From: Arthrobacter alpinus
GTDB taxonomy: Bacteria; Actinomycetota; Actinomycetes; Actinomycetales; Micrococcaceae
DNA: 64,000 nt
Direction of reading: 5' to 3'
NCBI RefSeq assembly: GCF_001445575.1
Contig: NZ_CP013200.1
Location: 3,782,001-3,846,000 of the forward strand
Part shown: positions 47,079 through 57,142 of the stretch, piece after piece
Numbering within the stretch: the first letter of the stretch is position 1
Layout: every line of letters starts with the position of its first letter
Program-made: the position numbers and the translations under genes
Notes under the pieces: model-generated
What the model was told of the DNA's origin: nothing
Database searches by the model: none
What the model saw: the letters and a program-made list of their open reading frames with translations, nothing else

Positions 47079-47837
47079 TTAAGGAGCAGTTGACGGGCCC
47101 GGTGCTGGTGGTGCAGGTGTGGTGGCAGGCTTGGCGGGCACCACCGGCGCGGGCACCTGAACCTCTGCTGACTTTTTCACAGCATCCCAGAGTCCATCAA
47201 CCCAGGGTTCCGTGGTAATTTCGGTAGCCTTCTTGGCTGTTGTGGCTTGCACCGCGGCGGCCTTGGCGGCATCCACGGAATCTTCAACAGCCTCAGTGCC
47301 GTTGGCGCCATAGACCCAATAGCCGGTTTCGCCGGGCATGAGCATGCTCACTCGGTCGCGGGCCTGCTGCTTGATGTAGGCAGGATCGTCCCAGCGTTTA
47401 ATTTCTGCCGCATAAGCTTCCTGCTGGGCTTGCCGGGCGGCAATATCGTCTTGTAGTTGGGCAATTTCGGTCCGCTGGGTCAGGAAAGTGTGCACGTTCG
47501 GTGCCAACAGGACGGTGGCAACACCCATGGTTAGCAGCATCACCAAGAGCCGGCCTGAGAAGGACCGGGCAGGGACAGGACTGTTGCCATTGGCGTGAAT
47601 CACGCCGTCTTGGCGACTGCGGCTTTGGGCGTCGCTGGCCAGCTTGCGCTCGCCCTTCGCGGCGCCCTTCTCAGCGCCCTTCTCAGCACCCTTCTCAGTG
47701 CCGGCCCGAGCTGCTGATCCGGATGCCGGCATGTTTTTTGGGCTTGTTGGGGCGGCTTCAACGGGCGCTGCTTCTTGGGCACCGCTGAGGCCGGAAGTGA
47801 ACTGTGCTTTAGGCACTGAGGGCCGTCGTGTGGCCAT
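47079..47837 (-). CDS. septum formation initiator DivIC/FtsB family protein
   Basis: A 252-aa bitopic divisome protein. A long Ala/Glu/Lys-rich cytoplasmic N-terminus (with EKGAEKGAEKGA repeats near residue 50) precedes one membrane helix (LLVMLLTMGVATVLLAPNVH, ~97-116), a short coiled coil (EIAQLQDDIAARQAQQEAYA), and the conserved DPAYIKQQARDRVSMLMPGE. The Pro/Ala-rich C-terminus is extracellular. It partners FtsL/FtsQ in related bacteria. The position next to eno matches M. tuberculosis Rv1024. Confidence 0.9.
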   Translation of the reverse strand: MATRRPSVPKAQFTSGLSGAQEAAPVEAAPTSPKNMPASGSAARAGTEKGAEKGAEKGAAKGERKLASDAQSRSRQDGVIHANGNSPVPARSFSGRLLVMLLTMGVATVLLAPNVHTFLTQRTEIAQLQDDIAARQAQQEAYAAEIKRWDDPAYIKQQARDRVSMLMPGETGYWVYGANGTEAVEDSVDAAKAAAVQATTAKKATEITTEPWVDGLWDAVKKSAEVQVPAPVVPAKPATTPAPPAPGPSTAP

Positions 47838-47882
47838 GCTTCTCCTAAGTACTTCGGCCGGCAGGTCCCCGGCTCCGTCAAC

Positions 47883-47968
47883 AAACGCTCCATCACCTAT
47901 GGCAGCTTTTCACCCAACGCTCCATCACTTATGGGGCTGTTTTGGCGAACGCTCGCTCACTTCAGTGA
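47883..47968 (+). repeat. three ACGCTC units of 32-33 bp between divIC and eno
   Basis: AACGCTCCATCACCTATGG begins at 47884, a close copy AACGCTCCATCACTTATGG at 47916, and a degenerate AACGCTCGCTCAC at 47948. The same layout recurs, in the other orientation, at 52709-52780. Confidence 0.75.
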
Positions 47969-48001
47969 TTCTCAAACTCAACTTCAAGCTTAAACGGCAA
48001 A

Positions 48002-48051
48002 GCCGCGGAAGCTGGCCGGGTGTGAACTCCACCTTAGCCAGCCGCCGCGGC
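48002..48051 (-). terminator. hairpin terminator after eno
   Basis: GCCGCGGAAGCTGGC (48002-48016) pairs with GCCAGCCGCCGCGGC (48037-48051) with two mismatches and a 20-base loop, 12 bases beyond the eno stop on the minus strand. Confidence 0.7.
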
Positions 48052-48063
48052 CATCGCTGCTAT

Positions 48064-49352
<1,289 letters not shown>

Positions 49353-49469
49353 CTAATAGTCAGCTTTGTAGAGTAATTGTCGACCACGCTGTCGTCTCAA
49401 TGGTAACCGAACAGGTGATCGGGCACTCATTGCTACGCTGCCAGCGGTTAAGTGGCGCCTAGAAAATTC

Positions 49470-50243
49470 CTAGTGTTGTTCTTGAAAGCGCCGCACAGCC
49501 AGACGCAGCGCCCGTTCGGCATCGAGCCCGTGTGCCTCTGCCTCAAGTACGACGTCGAACAGCACCTTCCCGAGTTTTTCTTCCGTTGCGCTGTTCTCCA
49601 GCAGGTGCCCTTCGGCTTTCTGCACGTCGAGGCCTGCCCGGCGGGCCCGCTCTACCGACTTTTGGGCCATGCTCAGGGCTGGGAGGGACCGCGGAACTCC
49701 GGCAAAGGGGCCCGTTGCTGAGCCAGAGGCACTGCCGGCTGCCCTGCCTGAGGCTCCCCCAGAATCGGGAACAGGGCCAGAATCCGGAACAGAAGCAGGG
49801 CCAGAACCATCCGCAGCCGAATCTCCGGCCGCCCGTTCCTGCGCCTTGACGCGTTCCCAGGTCTCCTCGATTTCGGCCAGCGTGGCGGGGAAACTCTCCT
49901 GCAAGGTGCCATCTGACTGGAAGACGTGCGGGCTTCGTCGGATCATTTTCTCGCTCAGGCCGCGAGCCACATCGGCCAGATCGAACTCACCGGCTTCCTG
50001 AGCCAGCCGGGCGTGCATCACCACTTGCAGCAGGATGTCGCCCAGCTCGCCGGAAATCTCGGCCGAGCTTCCGGTTTCCAGCGCTTCAATAAACTCATGC
50101 GATTCCTCCACCAGGTAACTGATGAGGGATTCGTGGGTGAGTGCCGCCGTCCACGGGCAATGGTCCCGGAGGGCGCCCACCACATCAACAAGGCGGGCCA
50201 ACTCCACGGATGTGGAGCGGGCCCGCCCGTTAATTTCCGGCAC
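49470..50243 (-). CDS. mazG: MazG family nucleoside triphosphate pyrophosphohydrolase
   Basis: A 257-aa hydrolase of aberrant or excess NTPs. The catalytic MazG motif is YLVEESHEFIEALE with GELGDILLQVVMHARLAQE (metal-binding Glu and Asp), near residues 45-80. HVFQSDGTLQESFPATLAEI and the C-terminal EEKLGKVLFDVVLEAEAHGL form the second half. A Ser/Gly/Ala/Pro insert (~145-185) separates them. GTG at 50243 is chosen since it directly precedes the conserved region and lies just inside the add stop; TTG at 50258 is an alternative. Confidence 0.88.
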   Translation of the reverse strand: MPEINGRARSTSVELARLVDVVGALRDHCPWTAALTHESLISYLVEESHEFIEALETGSSAEISGELGDILLQVVMHARLAQEAGEFDLADVARGLSEKMIRRSPHVFQSDGTLQESFPATLAEIEETWERVKAQERAAGDSAADGSGPASVPDSGPVPDSGGASGRAAGSASGSATGPFAGVPRSLPALSMAQKSVERARRAGLDVQKAEGHLLENSATEEKLGKVLFDVVLEAEAHGLDAERALRLAVRRFQEQH

Positions 50244-50247
50244 AGAT

Positions 50248-51480
50248 TTAGCGCTCAAGTCCGTCTTCGTCCACAGCAGAATCGTCCAGATCGGAGGCGT
50301 CGAAGGTTTCAAAGTCCTCGGAGTCCTCGAATCCGTCGATTTCTTCCATGGCGTCCTCGAAGCTCTCAACGATGAAGTCGGCCAGCTGTTCGCGGGATTC
50401 GATGGGGAGGAACGATGCATGAACGGCGTTCAGCGTCAGCTCCAACACAGTGTCCAAACCGTAGCCGAACGTCTCCACCAAGAGCCCGAATTCGCCCGTC
50501 AACGTCACACCGCTCATCAACCGGTTATCCGTATTGACAGTGACGTTGAAGCCCAGCTGGTGCAGCAGATCGATGGGGTGCTCGGCAATGGTGGTGCCAA
50601 ACGCCGCAATGGCACCAGTCTGCAGGTTCGAGGACGGGCACAGCTCGAGCGGGATCTGGCGGTCACGCACCCACTGCGCCAGATCGCCCAAGGTGAGCGT
50701 TCCGACGTCGTTCCCGTCAACTTCCTCCACATCCAGGTGGATGTCCTCGGCGATGCGCACGCCGTGGCCCAATCGCAGCGCGCGGCCATGGACCAGTGCG
50801 TCCTGAATACTCTCCAAACCGGCGCCTTCACCGGCGTGGACAGTGGCGGGGAAGTTGTTCTCAGCCAGGTAAGTGAATGCCTCGGTGAAGCGCGAGGGCA
50901 GGAAGCCATCCTCCGCGCCGGCAATGTCAAAACCCACCACGCCGTTGTCGCGGTGACGCACGGCCAGCTGAGCAATTTCGGAGCCGCGATCGGCGTGACG
51001 CATGGCCGTGATGATCTGGCCGACCTCAATGTAGCCGCCCGCCTCATCCACCGAATCCATGCCCTCTTCCAGACCTTCCTGGACAGCTTCAACAGCCTCA
51101 TCCAGTGAGAGTCCGGCGCTCAGGTGCTGCTCGGGGGCCCACCGCACCTCACCGTAAACCACGCCGTCTTCGGCGAGATCTTCAACGAATTCCTTGGCAA
51201 CCCGCACCAGCGCATCGTGCGTCTGCATGACGGCGATGGTGTGCTCAAAGGTCTCAAGGTAGCGCTCAAGCGAGCCAGAGCTGGCCGATTCCAGGAACCA
51301 ACTGGCTAGTTCCGTGGGATCGGTGGCCGGCAGCGCGTGCCCAGCCTGCGCTGCCAACTCAATGATGGTTTCGGGGCGCAGACCACCGTCAAGGTGATCA
51401 TGCAGGGACACTTTGGGCAATGATTTAAGGTCCACAACCGGAATGGAAATGCCTGCGTGTTCTGAAGTTGAGTTAGTCAC
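50248..51480 (-). CDS. add: adenosine deaminase with acidic C-terminal tail
   Basis: Deaminates adenosine to inosine. The 410-aa zinc enzyme has SLHDHLDGGLRPETI (first two zinc-binding His), TVHAGEGAGLESI (third His and catalytic Glu), RLGHGVRI and NTDNRLMSG (zinc-binding Asp). The last ~35 residues are strongly acidic (EEIDGFEDSEDFETF), beyond the core domain. GTG at 51480 is chosen for the GGGG just upstream. mazG follows at once. It belongs functionally with the nucleoside import genes at 52-60 kb, although DedA lies between. Confidence 0.93.
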   Translation of the reverse strand: MTNSTSEHAGISIPVVDLKSLPKVSLHDHLDGGLRPETIIELAAQAGHALPATDPTELASWFLESASSGSLERYLETFEHTIAVMQTHDALVRVAKEFVEDLAEDGVVYGEVRWAPEQHLSAGLSLDEAVEAVQEGLEEGMDSVDEAGGYIEVGQIITAMRHADRGSEIAQLAVRHRDNGVVGFDIAGAEDGFLPSRFTEAFTYLAENNFPATVHAGEGAGLESIQDALVHGRALRLGHGVRIAEDIHLDVEEVDGNDVGTLTLGDLAQWVRDRQIPLELCPSSNLQTGAIAAFGTTIAEHPIDLLHQLGFNVTVNTDNRLMSGVTLTGEFGLLVETFGYGLDTVLELTLNAVHASFLPIESREQLADFIVESFEDAMEEIDGFEDSEDFETFDASDLDDSAVDEDGLER

Positions 51481-51528
51481 AATCCCCACTCTATGGATGA
51501 GCCGGGCCCGACGCTAGTTGGGCGCGGC

Positions 51529-52485
51529 TCAGAGCTGGTGAAATCCGGCACCCACGGCGGCGTTTGGGGACACAGCACCAACCGTGGCGCCGCTCTTCCC
51601 GCTACTCTTCCCGCTGCCCTTTCCACCACAATGATGGACGACGGCGGCACCCACCACCGTGTGTCCGTCACCTTCTCCGGCGTCGGGCGCTTCAGGGCTG
51701 CTTAGCTCCACAGCACCCGGCTCCAGGGCACCCGGCTCCGGCGTACCGTTAGGGTCAGCCTGCGTAGGTGCTACAGCTGGCGGACTTGGCTCACCTGGCA
51801 TAGTTCCTTCAGCTGGCGCAGTTGGCTCACCTGGCGTTGTGCCAGCGGAACCGCTCTTGTGGCCTCGGCGATCCAAATGCCGGTGCACGCGTTTCAGAGC
51901 GTGGTCCACGAAGATGCCGATCGCAATGGCAAATGCAATGGCAATTCCGACCCCCAGCAGCGGATTATCGTGCACCCAGCGTCCGGCAAACGTGCCCACA
52001 GCCACCGAATAACTGGCCCATGTCAGCACAGCAATACCGTCCAAGACCACAAAGCGCCGCCACGGAAACGACGTGGCGCCAGCCGTGAAATTGACAGCAA
52101 TCCGGCCCACGGGGACGTACCGAGCAGTGAAGATCAGGACTGCTCCGCGCTTGTCTAATTCCATGCCAGCCCAAGCAAAAGCTTTGGCAACGCGGGGGCG
52201 GCGCATCCAGGCGAAGCGCTGAACACCAAGTTTCCGACCCATCCAGTAGGCAATGTTGTCACCAATGATGGCGCCCATGGACGCGCCAAGGATCAGCAGC
52301 CAAATGTTGGGATAGCCGTTCCTGGAGGCAATCGATGCCAGTGCCACGATGGCTGTTTCGCTGGGCAGGAAAAGGAAGAAACCGTCAATCAGACAGAACA
52401 GAGCCACCAGCGGAATGACCCACCACTGGGCAGCGGAGTGTTCAATCATGACGTTGATCTGATCAATGAGGTGCAGGAAGTCCAC
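51529..52485 (-). CDS. DedA family membrane protein
   Basis: A 318-aa protein with four to six membrane segments. The DedA/SNARE-associated motif is visible as FLPSETAIVALASIA, GDNIAYWMGRKLG, and FTARYVPVGRIAVNFTAGAT with the conserved Arg and Gly. Homologues affect membrane lipid scrambling and envelope stress. The C-terminal third is a Pro/Ala/Gly-rich cytoplasmic tail ending in KGSGKSSGKSG. GTG at 52485 follows an AGGA site; the longer frame to 52560 lacks family character. Confidence 0.92.
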   Translation of the reverse strand: MDFLHLIDQINVMIEHSAAQWWVIPLVALFCLIDGFFLFLPSETAIVALASIASRNGYPNIWLLILGASMGAIIGDNIAYWMGRKLGVQRFAWMRRPRVAKAFAWAGMELDKRGAVLIFTARYVPVGRIAVNFTAGATSFPWRRFVVLDGIAVLTWASYSVAVGTFAGRWVHDNPLLGVGIAIAFAIAIGIFVDHALKRVHRHLDRRGHKSGSAGTTPGEPTAPAEGTMPGEPSPPAVAPTQADPNGTPEPGALEPGAVELSSPEAPDAGEGDGHTVVGAAVVHHCGGKGSGKSSGKSGATVGAVSPNAAVGAGFHQL

Positions 52486-52638
52486 CGTGGATTTTTCCTC
52501 TTCTGTGGTGGTTGTCTTCCTAAAGTTTCCCACGCTTAAGCCGCCGTGGTATCCACCCATCGGAGGATATTCTCAGGGGTTCTGTACTCCTTTGGACTCA
52601 GGTCCGCCCGCAGCCAACAATTCCCAGGCACGACGGCA

Positions 52639-52673
52639 GGAGGCCTCCTTGCGCAATGGGCAAGGAAGCCTCC
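52639..52673 (-). terminator. hairpin terminator between deoA and dedA
   Basis: GGAGGC..CCTTGC (52639-52652) pairs with GCAAGG..GCCTCC (52660-52673) around a seven-base loop, with two central mismatches. It probably ends the nucleoside operon on the minus strand. The flanking 52486-52708 shows no gene. Confidence 0.7.
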
Positions 52674-52708
52674 CGCTTCGTGTGTCAGTGCCGTAGTGCC
52701 TTAGTGCA

Positions 52709-52780
52709 GGAGCGTCGGGAAAAACAGCCCAAAAGGTGATAGAGCGTCAGCAAAAACACCCCAAAAGGTGATAGAGCGTT
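52709..52780 (-). repeat. three ACGCTC units of 32-33 bp after deoA
   Basis: Reading the minus strand, AACGCTCTATCACCTTTTGG, ACGCTCTATCACCTTTTGGG and a truncated ACGCTCC occur at 32-33-base spacing, directly after the deoA stop. The unit continues with GGGTGTTTTTGCTG or GGCTGTTTTTCCCG. This is the same module as at 47883-47968. Confidence 0.8.
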
Positions 52781-52782
52781 GC

Positions 52783-54093
52783 TTAGGCGATGCGGTCGAT
52801 GATGAGCTGGTTTGCCGGACGAGATCCGTCGGGGGCAATGGTGACGGCGCCCTCGAGCGCTTCCTTGGCGCTCTGGAACTTCCCGGGGGTGTCGGTCAGC
52901 AGCGTCATGAGCGGCTCTCCAGCACGCACCACGGCACCAGGCTTGGCGTGCATGCGCACTCCGGCCCCGGCTTGCACGGCATCTTCCTTGCGCGCCCGCC
53001 CAGCACCGAGCCGCCACGCGGCAACGCCCACAGCCATGGCGTCCAAGCCCACCAATACACCGTCGGCAGGTGCCAGAATGACCTCGGATTCGCGTGCCGT
53101 GGGCAGCGCGGCGTCGGGGTCCCCGCCCTGAGCGCGAATCATGCGGCGCCAAACATCCATGGCTCGCCCGTCCTTGAGCGCAGCCGCCGGATCGGCACCG
53201 CGAATGCCGGCAGCGTCCAGCATCTCTTCCGCCAGCTTCACCGTCAGTTCCACTACATCTTCGGGGCCCCCGCCGGCCAGCACCTCCAGTGATTCTTCAA
53301 CTTCAATGGCGTTACCGGCGGTCAAGCCCAACGGCGTGGACATATCCGTCAACAGCGCCACTGTTTTAACGCCGGCATCGGTGCCCAGTGCAACCATGGT
53401 TTGGGCCAGTTCGCGGGCCCGCTCCACAGTCTTCATGAACGCTCCGCTTCCCACCTTCACATCCAGGACAAGTGCCGCCGTGCCCTCAGCAATCTTCTTG
53501 CTCATGATGGAAGAGGCAATCAGCGGGATGCACTCAACTGTTCCGGTGACATCACGCAGTGCGTACAGTTTCTTATCTGCCGGAGCCAGGTTTCCGCCAG
53601 CAGCGCAGATCACCGCACCCACATCGGAGAGCTGGCGCATCATGGCCTCGGCGGTGACATCGGCGCGCCAGCCCGGGATGGATTCCAGCTTGTCCAAGGT
53701 GCCGCCGGTGTGCCCCAGACCCCGACCAGACAGTTGTGGCACAGCCGCGCCAAATACTGCTACGAGTGGGGAGAGCGGCAAGGTGATCTTGTCTCCCACG
53801 CCGCCGGTTGAATGCTTGTCAGTGGTTGGCATCACGGCTCCGGTAGCCGAGCGGAGCGCTGAAAAGTCCAACCGCTCCCCCGAGGCGATCATGGCTGCCG
53901 TCCACTGCGAGATTTCCTCGCGGTCCATGCCGTTGAGGAAAATGGCCATGTTCAGGGCGGCCATTTGCTCTTCGGCGATCTCGCCGTGGGTATACGCCGC
54001 AATGGTCCAGGCGATTTGTTCCGGGGTGAGTTTGCCGCCGTCGCGCTTGGTGGCAATGATGTCAACGGCGGCGAATGTTCCAAGCGAAGTCAT
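52783..54093 (-). CDS. thymidine/pyrimidine-nucleoside phosphorylase
   Basis: Phosphorolyses thymidine (and perhaps uridine) to base and deoxyribose-1-phosphate. The 436-aa protein shows the family signature SGRGLGHTGGTLDKLESIPG, the phosphate-binding KHSTGGVGDKITLPL, and DVKVGSGAFMKT. C-terminal domain: VILAPADGVLVGLDAMAVG. Length fits either thymidine phosphorylase (DeoA) or the broader Pdp. It is followed three bases upstream by cdd, and both belong to the nucleoside cluster running to 59.9 kb. Confidence 0.94.
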   Translation of the reverse strand: MTSLGTFAAVDIIATKRDGGKLTPEQIAWTIAAYTHGEIAEEQMAALNMAIFLNGMDREEISQWTAAMIASGERLDFSALRSATGAVMPTTDKHSTGGVGDKITLPLSPLVAVFGAAVPQLSGRGLGHTGGTLDKLESIPGWRADVTAEAMMRQLSDVGAVICAAGGNLAPADKKLYALRDVTGTVECIPLIASSIMSKKIAEGTAALVLDVKVGSGAFMKTVERARELAQTMVALGTDAGVKTVALLTDMSTPLGLTAGNAIEVEESLEVLAGGGPEDVVELTVKLAEEMLDAAGIRGADPAAALKDGRAMDVWRRMIRAQGGDPDAALPTARESEVILAPADGVLVGLDAMAVGVAAWRLGAGRARKEDAVQAGAGVRMHAKPGAVVRAGEPLMTLLTDTPGKFQSAKEALEGAVTIAPDGSRPANQLIIDRIA

Positions 54094-54095
54094 AA

Positions 54096-54500
54096 CTAGT
54101 CCTTCAAGTTCTCTGGGCCAAAGGCGTCGGGCAGGATGGCGTCCATGGTTTTGGCTCCCGAGGACGTCATGATGCGCGTAGTCGCCGTGCTGAATTCAAA
54201 CAGTAGCTGCCGGCAGCGTCCGCAGGGCATGAGGATTTCACCTTTGCCATCCACGCAGTAGAACTCGGTGATGAGTCCACCGCCGTTCATGCGGGCAGCA
54301 CCGACCATGGTGCATTCGGCGCACAGGGTCAGTCCAAAGCTGGCATTTTCCACGTTGCACCCCGAGACGATGCTGCCGTCCGCGAGCCGGGCCGCAGCCC
54401 CCACGGGATAGTTCGAATATGGGGCGTAGGCGTGAGCCAGGGCCGCGGTGGCGGCTAGGCGCAGAGGCTCCCAGCCGCCGTCGAGCATGTCAGTGCTCAT
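54096..54500 (-). CDS. cdd: cytidine deaminase
   Basis: Deaminates cytidine and deoxycytidine to the uracil nucleosides, which the neighbouring phosphorylase then splits. The 134-aa tetrameric-type enzyme has YAPYSNYPVGAA, the substrate-binding GCNVENASFG, and the zinc and catalytic site LCAECTMVGA plus PCGRCRQLL. ATG at 54500 lies three bases after the permease stop, and the gene ends two bases before deoA, so it is embedded in one operon. Confidence 0.96.
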   Translation of the reverse strand: MSTDMLDGGWEPLRLAATAALAHAYAPYSNYPVGAAARLADGSIVSGCNVENASFGLTLCAECTMVGAARMNGGGLITEFYCVDGKGEILMPCGRCRQLLFEFSTATTRIMTSSGAKTMDAILPDAFGPENLKD

Positions 54501-54503
54501 GCG

Positions 54504-55799
54504 CTACTCCTTGATGTAGGGCTCGCCGTCCGCGGCAGGGGCGAGTGCCCGTCCCACGAATCCGGACACGGCCAAGATGGTCAATGCGTACGGCAACATG
54601 GCCAAGAACTGGCCGTCGATCGGGGTGCCTGCGAGCGAGAGAATGCTTTGCAGGTTTCCTGCCACACCGAAGAGGAGCGCCGCCAGGGCTGCGCCGATCG
54701 GATTCCAGCGGCCAAAGATCAGCGCGGCCAAGGCAATGAAGCCCAGCCCGCCGGTCATGTCCTTACTAAAGCTGCTCACGGCAACTAGCGTGAAGTACGC
54801 GCCGCCAATGCCGGCCACGGCTCCACCGGCCAGGACGTTCAACACGCGGGTGCGGTTGACGTTGATACCTACGGTGTCGGCGGCCTTGGGGTGCTCACCC
54901 ACGGCCCGCACACGCAAACCCCAACGGGTTCGGAACAAACCGAACCAGAGGGCAACCACCAGAATCAGCATGAAGTAGCCAATGATTGACTGCCGGAACA
55001 GGGTGGGGCCAATGATGGGGATTTCCGAGAGCAGCGGAATAGAGATGTTGGGCAGGTGGGCCGGCTGGTTGTAAATGGTCAGGCCATCAACCTTGGTCTT
55101 CATGATCTTCTCGAACAGGAACCCGGTCAGACCCGAGACCAGCACGTTCAGAACCACACCCACGATGATCTGGTTCACCACATACTTGATGCTGAACAAG
55201 GCCAGCAGCACTGACACGAGCACACCGGCAACAGCCGCGGCAATGAGTCCGGCATAAGCGTTGCCTGTGATGGAGGCTACGAGTGCCGCCGTGAAAGCTC
55301 CAGCCAACAGCTGGCCCTCGATGGCAATGTTGACCACGCCGGCACGCTCGGAAAGCACGCCGGACATGGATCCGAACAAGATGGGGGTGGTGATCAGCAT
55401 GGCGCCGGAGAACAAGCCCACCAGTGTGATGTTCTGCGTGGTGGTCCCGCCAATGATCCAGACCATCATGCCCACCACAAAGACCACGGCGAAGGTCATA
55501 ACAACCCATTTGGCGATCTTCCCGGCGTCACGTGTCTGGCGCCACGCCAGGTAGGCCAGCGCCACGCAAATGATTGAAACCAGCACGCCGACTGCCTTCG
55601 CCGGAACAACCAGGTTGGGCACCTGCCAGGCATCTGTGTCTTGGGAAATACGGAACGTTGCCGTGCCACTGGGGCCTAAGACAACGAAAACGACGACGGC
55701 GAACAGGGCCAGTACGCCCAGGAGGATGGGCAGTTTCCAGCTTCGGACGGCTACCGCATCGGCAACCTTGGGCGTCTCACTCTTGGTGATGATGCTCAT
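54504..55799 (-). CDS. nucleoside ABC transporter permease (second)
   Basis: A 431-aa permease of the BPD_transp_2/RbsC-like family with ten or more helices. The motif for this family appears as GSMSGVLSERAGVVNIAIEG (loop contacting the ATPase), and GLRVRAVGEHPKAADTVGIN follows. It pairs with the permease encoded just upstream, like NupP/NupQ of Bacillus guanosine transporters. The start overlaps the upstream permease stop by four bases. The N-terminal ~110 residues carry extra helices compared with short homologues. Confidence 0.92.
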   Translation of the reverse strand: MSIITKSETPKVADAVAVRSWKLPILLGVLALFAVVVFVVLGPSGTATFRISQDTDAWQVPNLVVPAKAVGVLVSIICVALAYLAWRQTRDAGKIAKWVVMTFAVVFVVGMMVWIIGGTTTQNITLVGLFSGAMLITTPILFGSMSGVLSERAGVVNIAIEGQLLAGAFTAALVASITGNAYAGLIAAAVAGVLVSVLLALFSIKYVVNQIIVGVVLNVLVSGLTGFLFEKIMKTKVDGLTIYNQPAHLPNISIPLLSEIPIIGPTLFRQSIIGYFMLILVVALWFGLFRTRWGLRVRAVGEHPKAADTVGINVNRTRVLNVLAGGAVAGIGGAYFTLVAVSSFSKDMTGGLGFIALAALIFGRWNPIGAALAALLFGVAGNLQSILSLAGTPIDGQFLAMLPYALTILAVSGFVGRALAPAADGEPYIKE

Positions 55800-57142
55800 G
55801 CACTGACTCCTTCGCTGCGAGCTTCCTTGATCCGGAAAATGGACCGGATCAGTGGCGGTGCGGCAATGAAGAGCACAATCAATGACTGCACCACGGCCAC
55901 GATGTCAATGGAGACGTTGGCGTTGATCGCCATGGATGTGCCGCCTGCCTTGAAGGCGCCGAAGAGAATCGCCGCAAAGAACGTCCCCCACGGTTTGGAA
56001 CGTCCCAGCAAGGCAACGGTGATGGCGTCAAAGCCGATGCTGCCGGCAATGTCGGCATCGAGAATCTTCTCGGTACCGGCCAACTGTGTGACACCAGCCA
56101 ATCCCGCCAACGCACCGGAAATCAGCATGACGGTGATGTAGCCGCGGGATACCAACATTCCGGCGGTTCGTGCAGCCCGGGGGTTGGCACCAATGGCACG
56201 GTATTCAAAGCCCAGGGTGGACCTGTTCAGTAACCAAGACACCAAGATTACGGCCAGCACGGCCACGATCAGGCCTGCATGGAGGCGGTAGTTGGGTCCA
56301 AGAAGCAGCGGGAACATGGCCGTTTCATGCATGCGCGGGCTGATGGGGTTGCTGCTACTGGGGTCCCGCAGTTGGTTCTTCAGCAGGTACAGCGCCAACG
56401 ACACGGCGATGTAGTTGAGCATGATGGTCACGATCACCTCGTGAGCACCGGTCTTGGCCTTCAGGAAACCAGCGATTCCGCCCCACAGCGCACCACCAAT
56501 GGCGCCGGCCAGTACGACGGCCAGCAGGTGGATGCCCGGCGGGAGTTCAATCATGAAACCTACGACGCCGGCAAAGATGGCACCGAGGATGATTTGGCCC
56601 TTGGCACCAATGTTGAACAGTCCAACCCGGAAAGCGAGCGTCACTGACAAACCGGAGAGGATCAACGGGGTGGCGAACGTCAGGGTTTCAAAAATACCCA
56701 GCCGCCCCTGCCAGGTACGTGCACCCGGGTCATAGGTGGCTCCACGCCACAGTGCTCCGTACGCTTCGGAAATCGAGGCCCAAATGGCCTTGAGCGTTGC
56801 CATGGGGTCGCCAAAAAAGTAACCGAGGGCCGTGGTGACGCGGGTGTCTGTCACGGCGATCAGAATGCCACCAATAACAAGGGCCACAACGACTGCCAGA
56901 ACCGAGATCATGGCGCCGCCGCTCATGATCTCGCGGACTACTTGGCTGGCGCTGCTTTCCTGCTCCGGCTTACCTGGCTTAGCTGCATTGCCGGGAGCGG
57001 ATGTTGCTGTCACCGTTCCGGGTGCACTTGTTGCTCCTGGGGTGCCTGTGGCGCCTGGGATGTTGGGGGCACCGGGAGTGCCCGGAGCGCCGGGTGTTCC
57101 CGGAGTTTCTTCTGCCGGGACATTTTTATCTGTTCCGCTCAT
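55796..57142 (-). CDS. nucleoside ABC transporter permease (first)
   Basis: A 448-aa permease. The first ~65 residues are a hydrophilic Gly/Pro/Thr tail with GTPGAPGTPGAPN repeats, followed by about ten helices. Family motifs are FRVGLFNIGAKGQIILGAIF and GFEYRAIGANPRAARTAGM. It overlaps the ATPase gene by four bases upstream and the other permease by four bases downstream, so subunits are made in fixed order. Substrate inferred from the neighbouring salvage enzymes and the BMP lipoprotein: purine and pyrimidine nucleosides. Confidence 0.92.
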   Translation of the reverse strand: MSGTDKNVPAEETPGTPGAPGTPGAPNIPGATGTPGATSAPGTVTATSAPGNAAKPGKPEQESSASQVVREIMSGGAMISVLAVVVALVIGGILIAVTDTRVTTALGYFFGDPMATLKAIWASISEAYGALWRGATYDPGARTWQGRLGIFETLTFATPLILSGLSVTLAFRVGLFNIGAKGQIILGAIFAGVVGFMIELPPGIHLLAVVLAGAIGGALWGGIAGFLKAKTGAHEVIVTIMLNYIAVSLALYLLKNQLRDPSSSNPISPRMHETAMFPLLLGPNYRLHAGLIVAVLAVILVSWLLNRSTLGFEYRAIGANPRAARTAGMLVSRGYITVMLISGALAGLAGVTQLAGTEKILDADIAGSIGFDAITVALLGRSKPWGTFFAAILFGAFKAGGTSMAINANVSIDIVAVVQSLIVLFIAAPPLIRSIFRIKEARSEGVSA

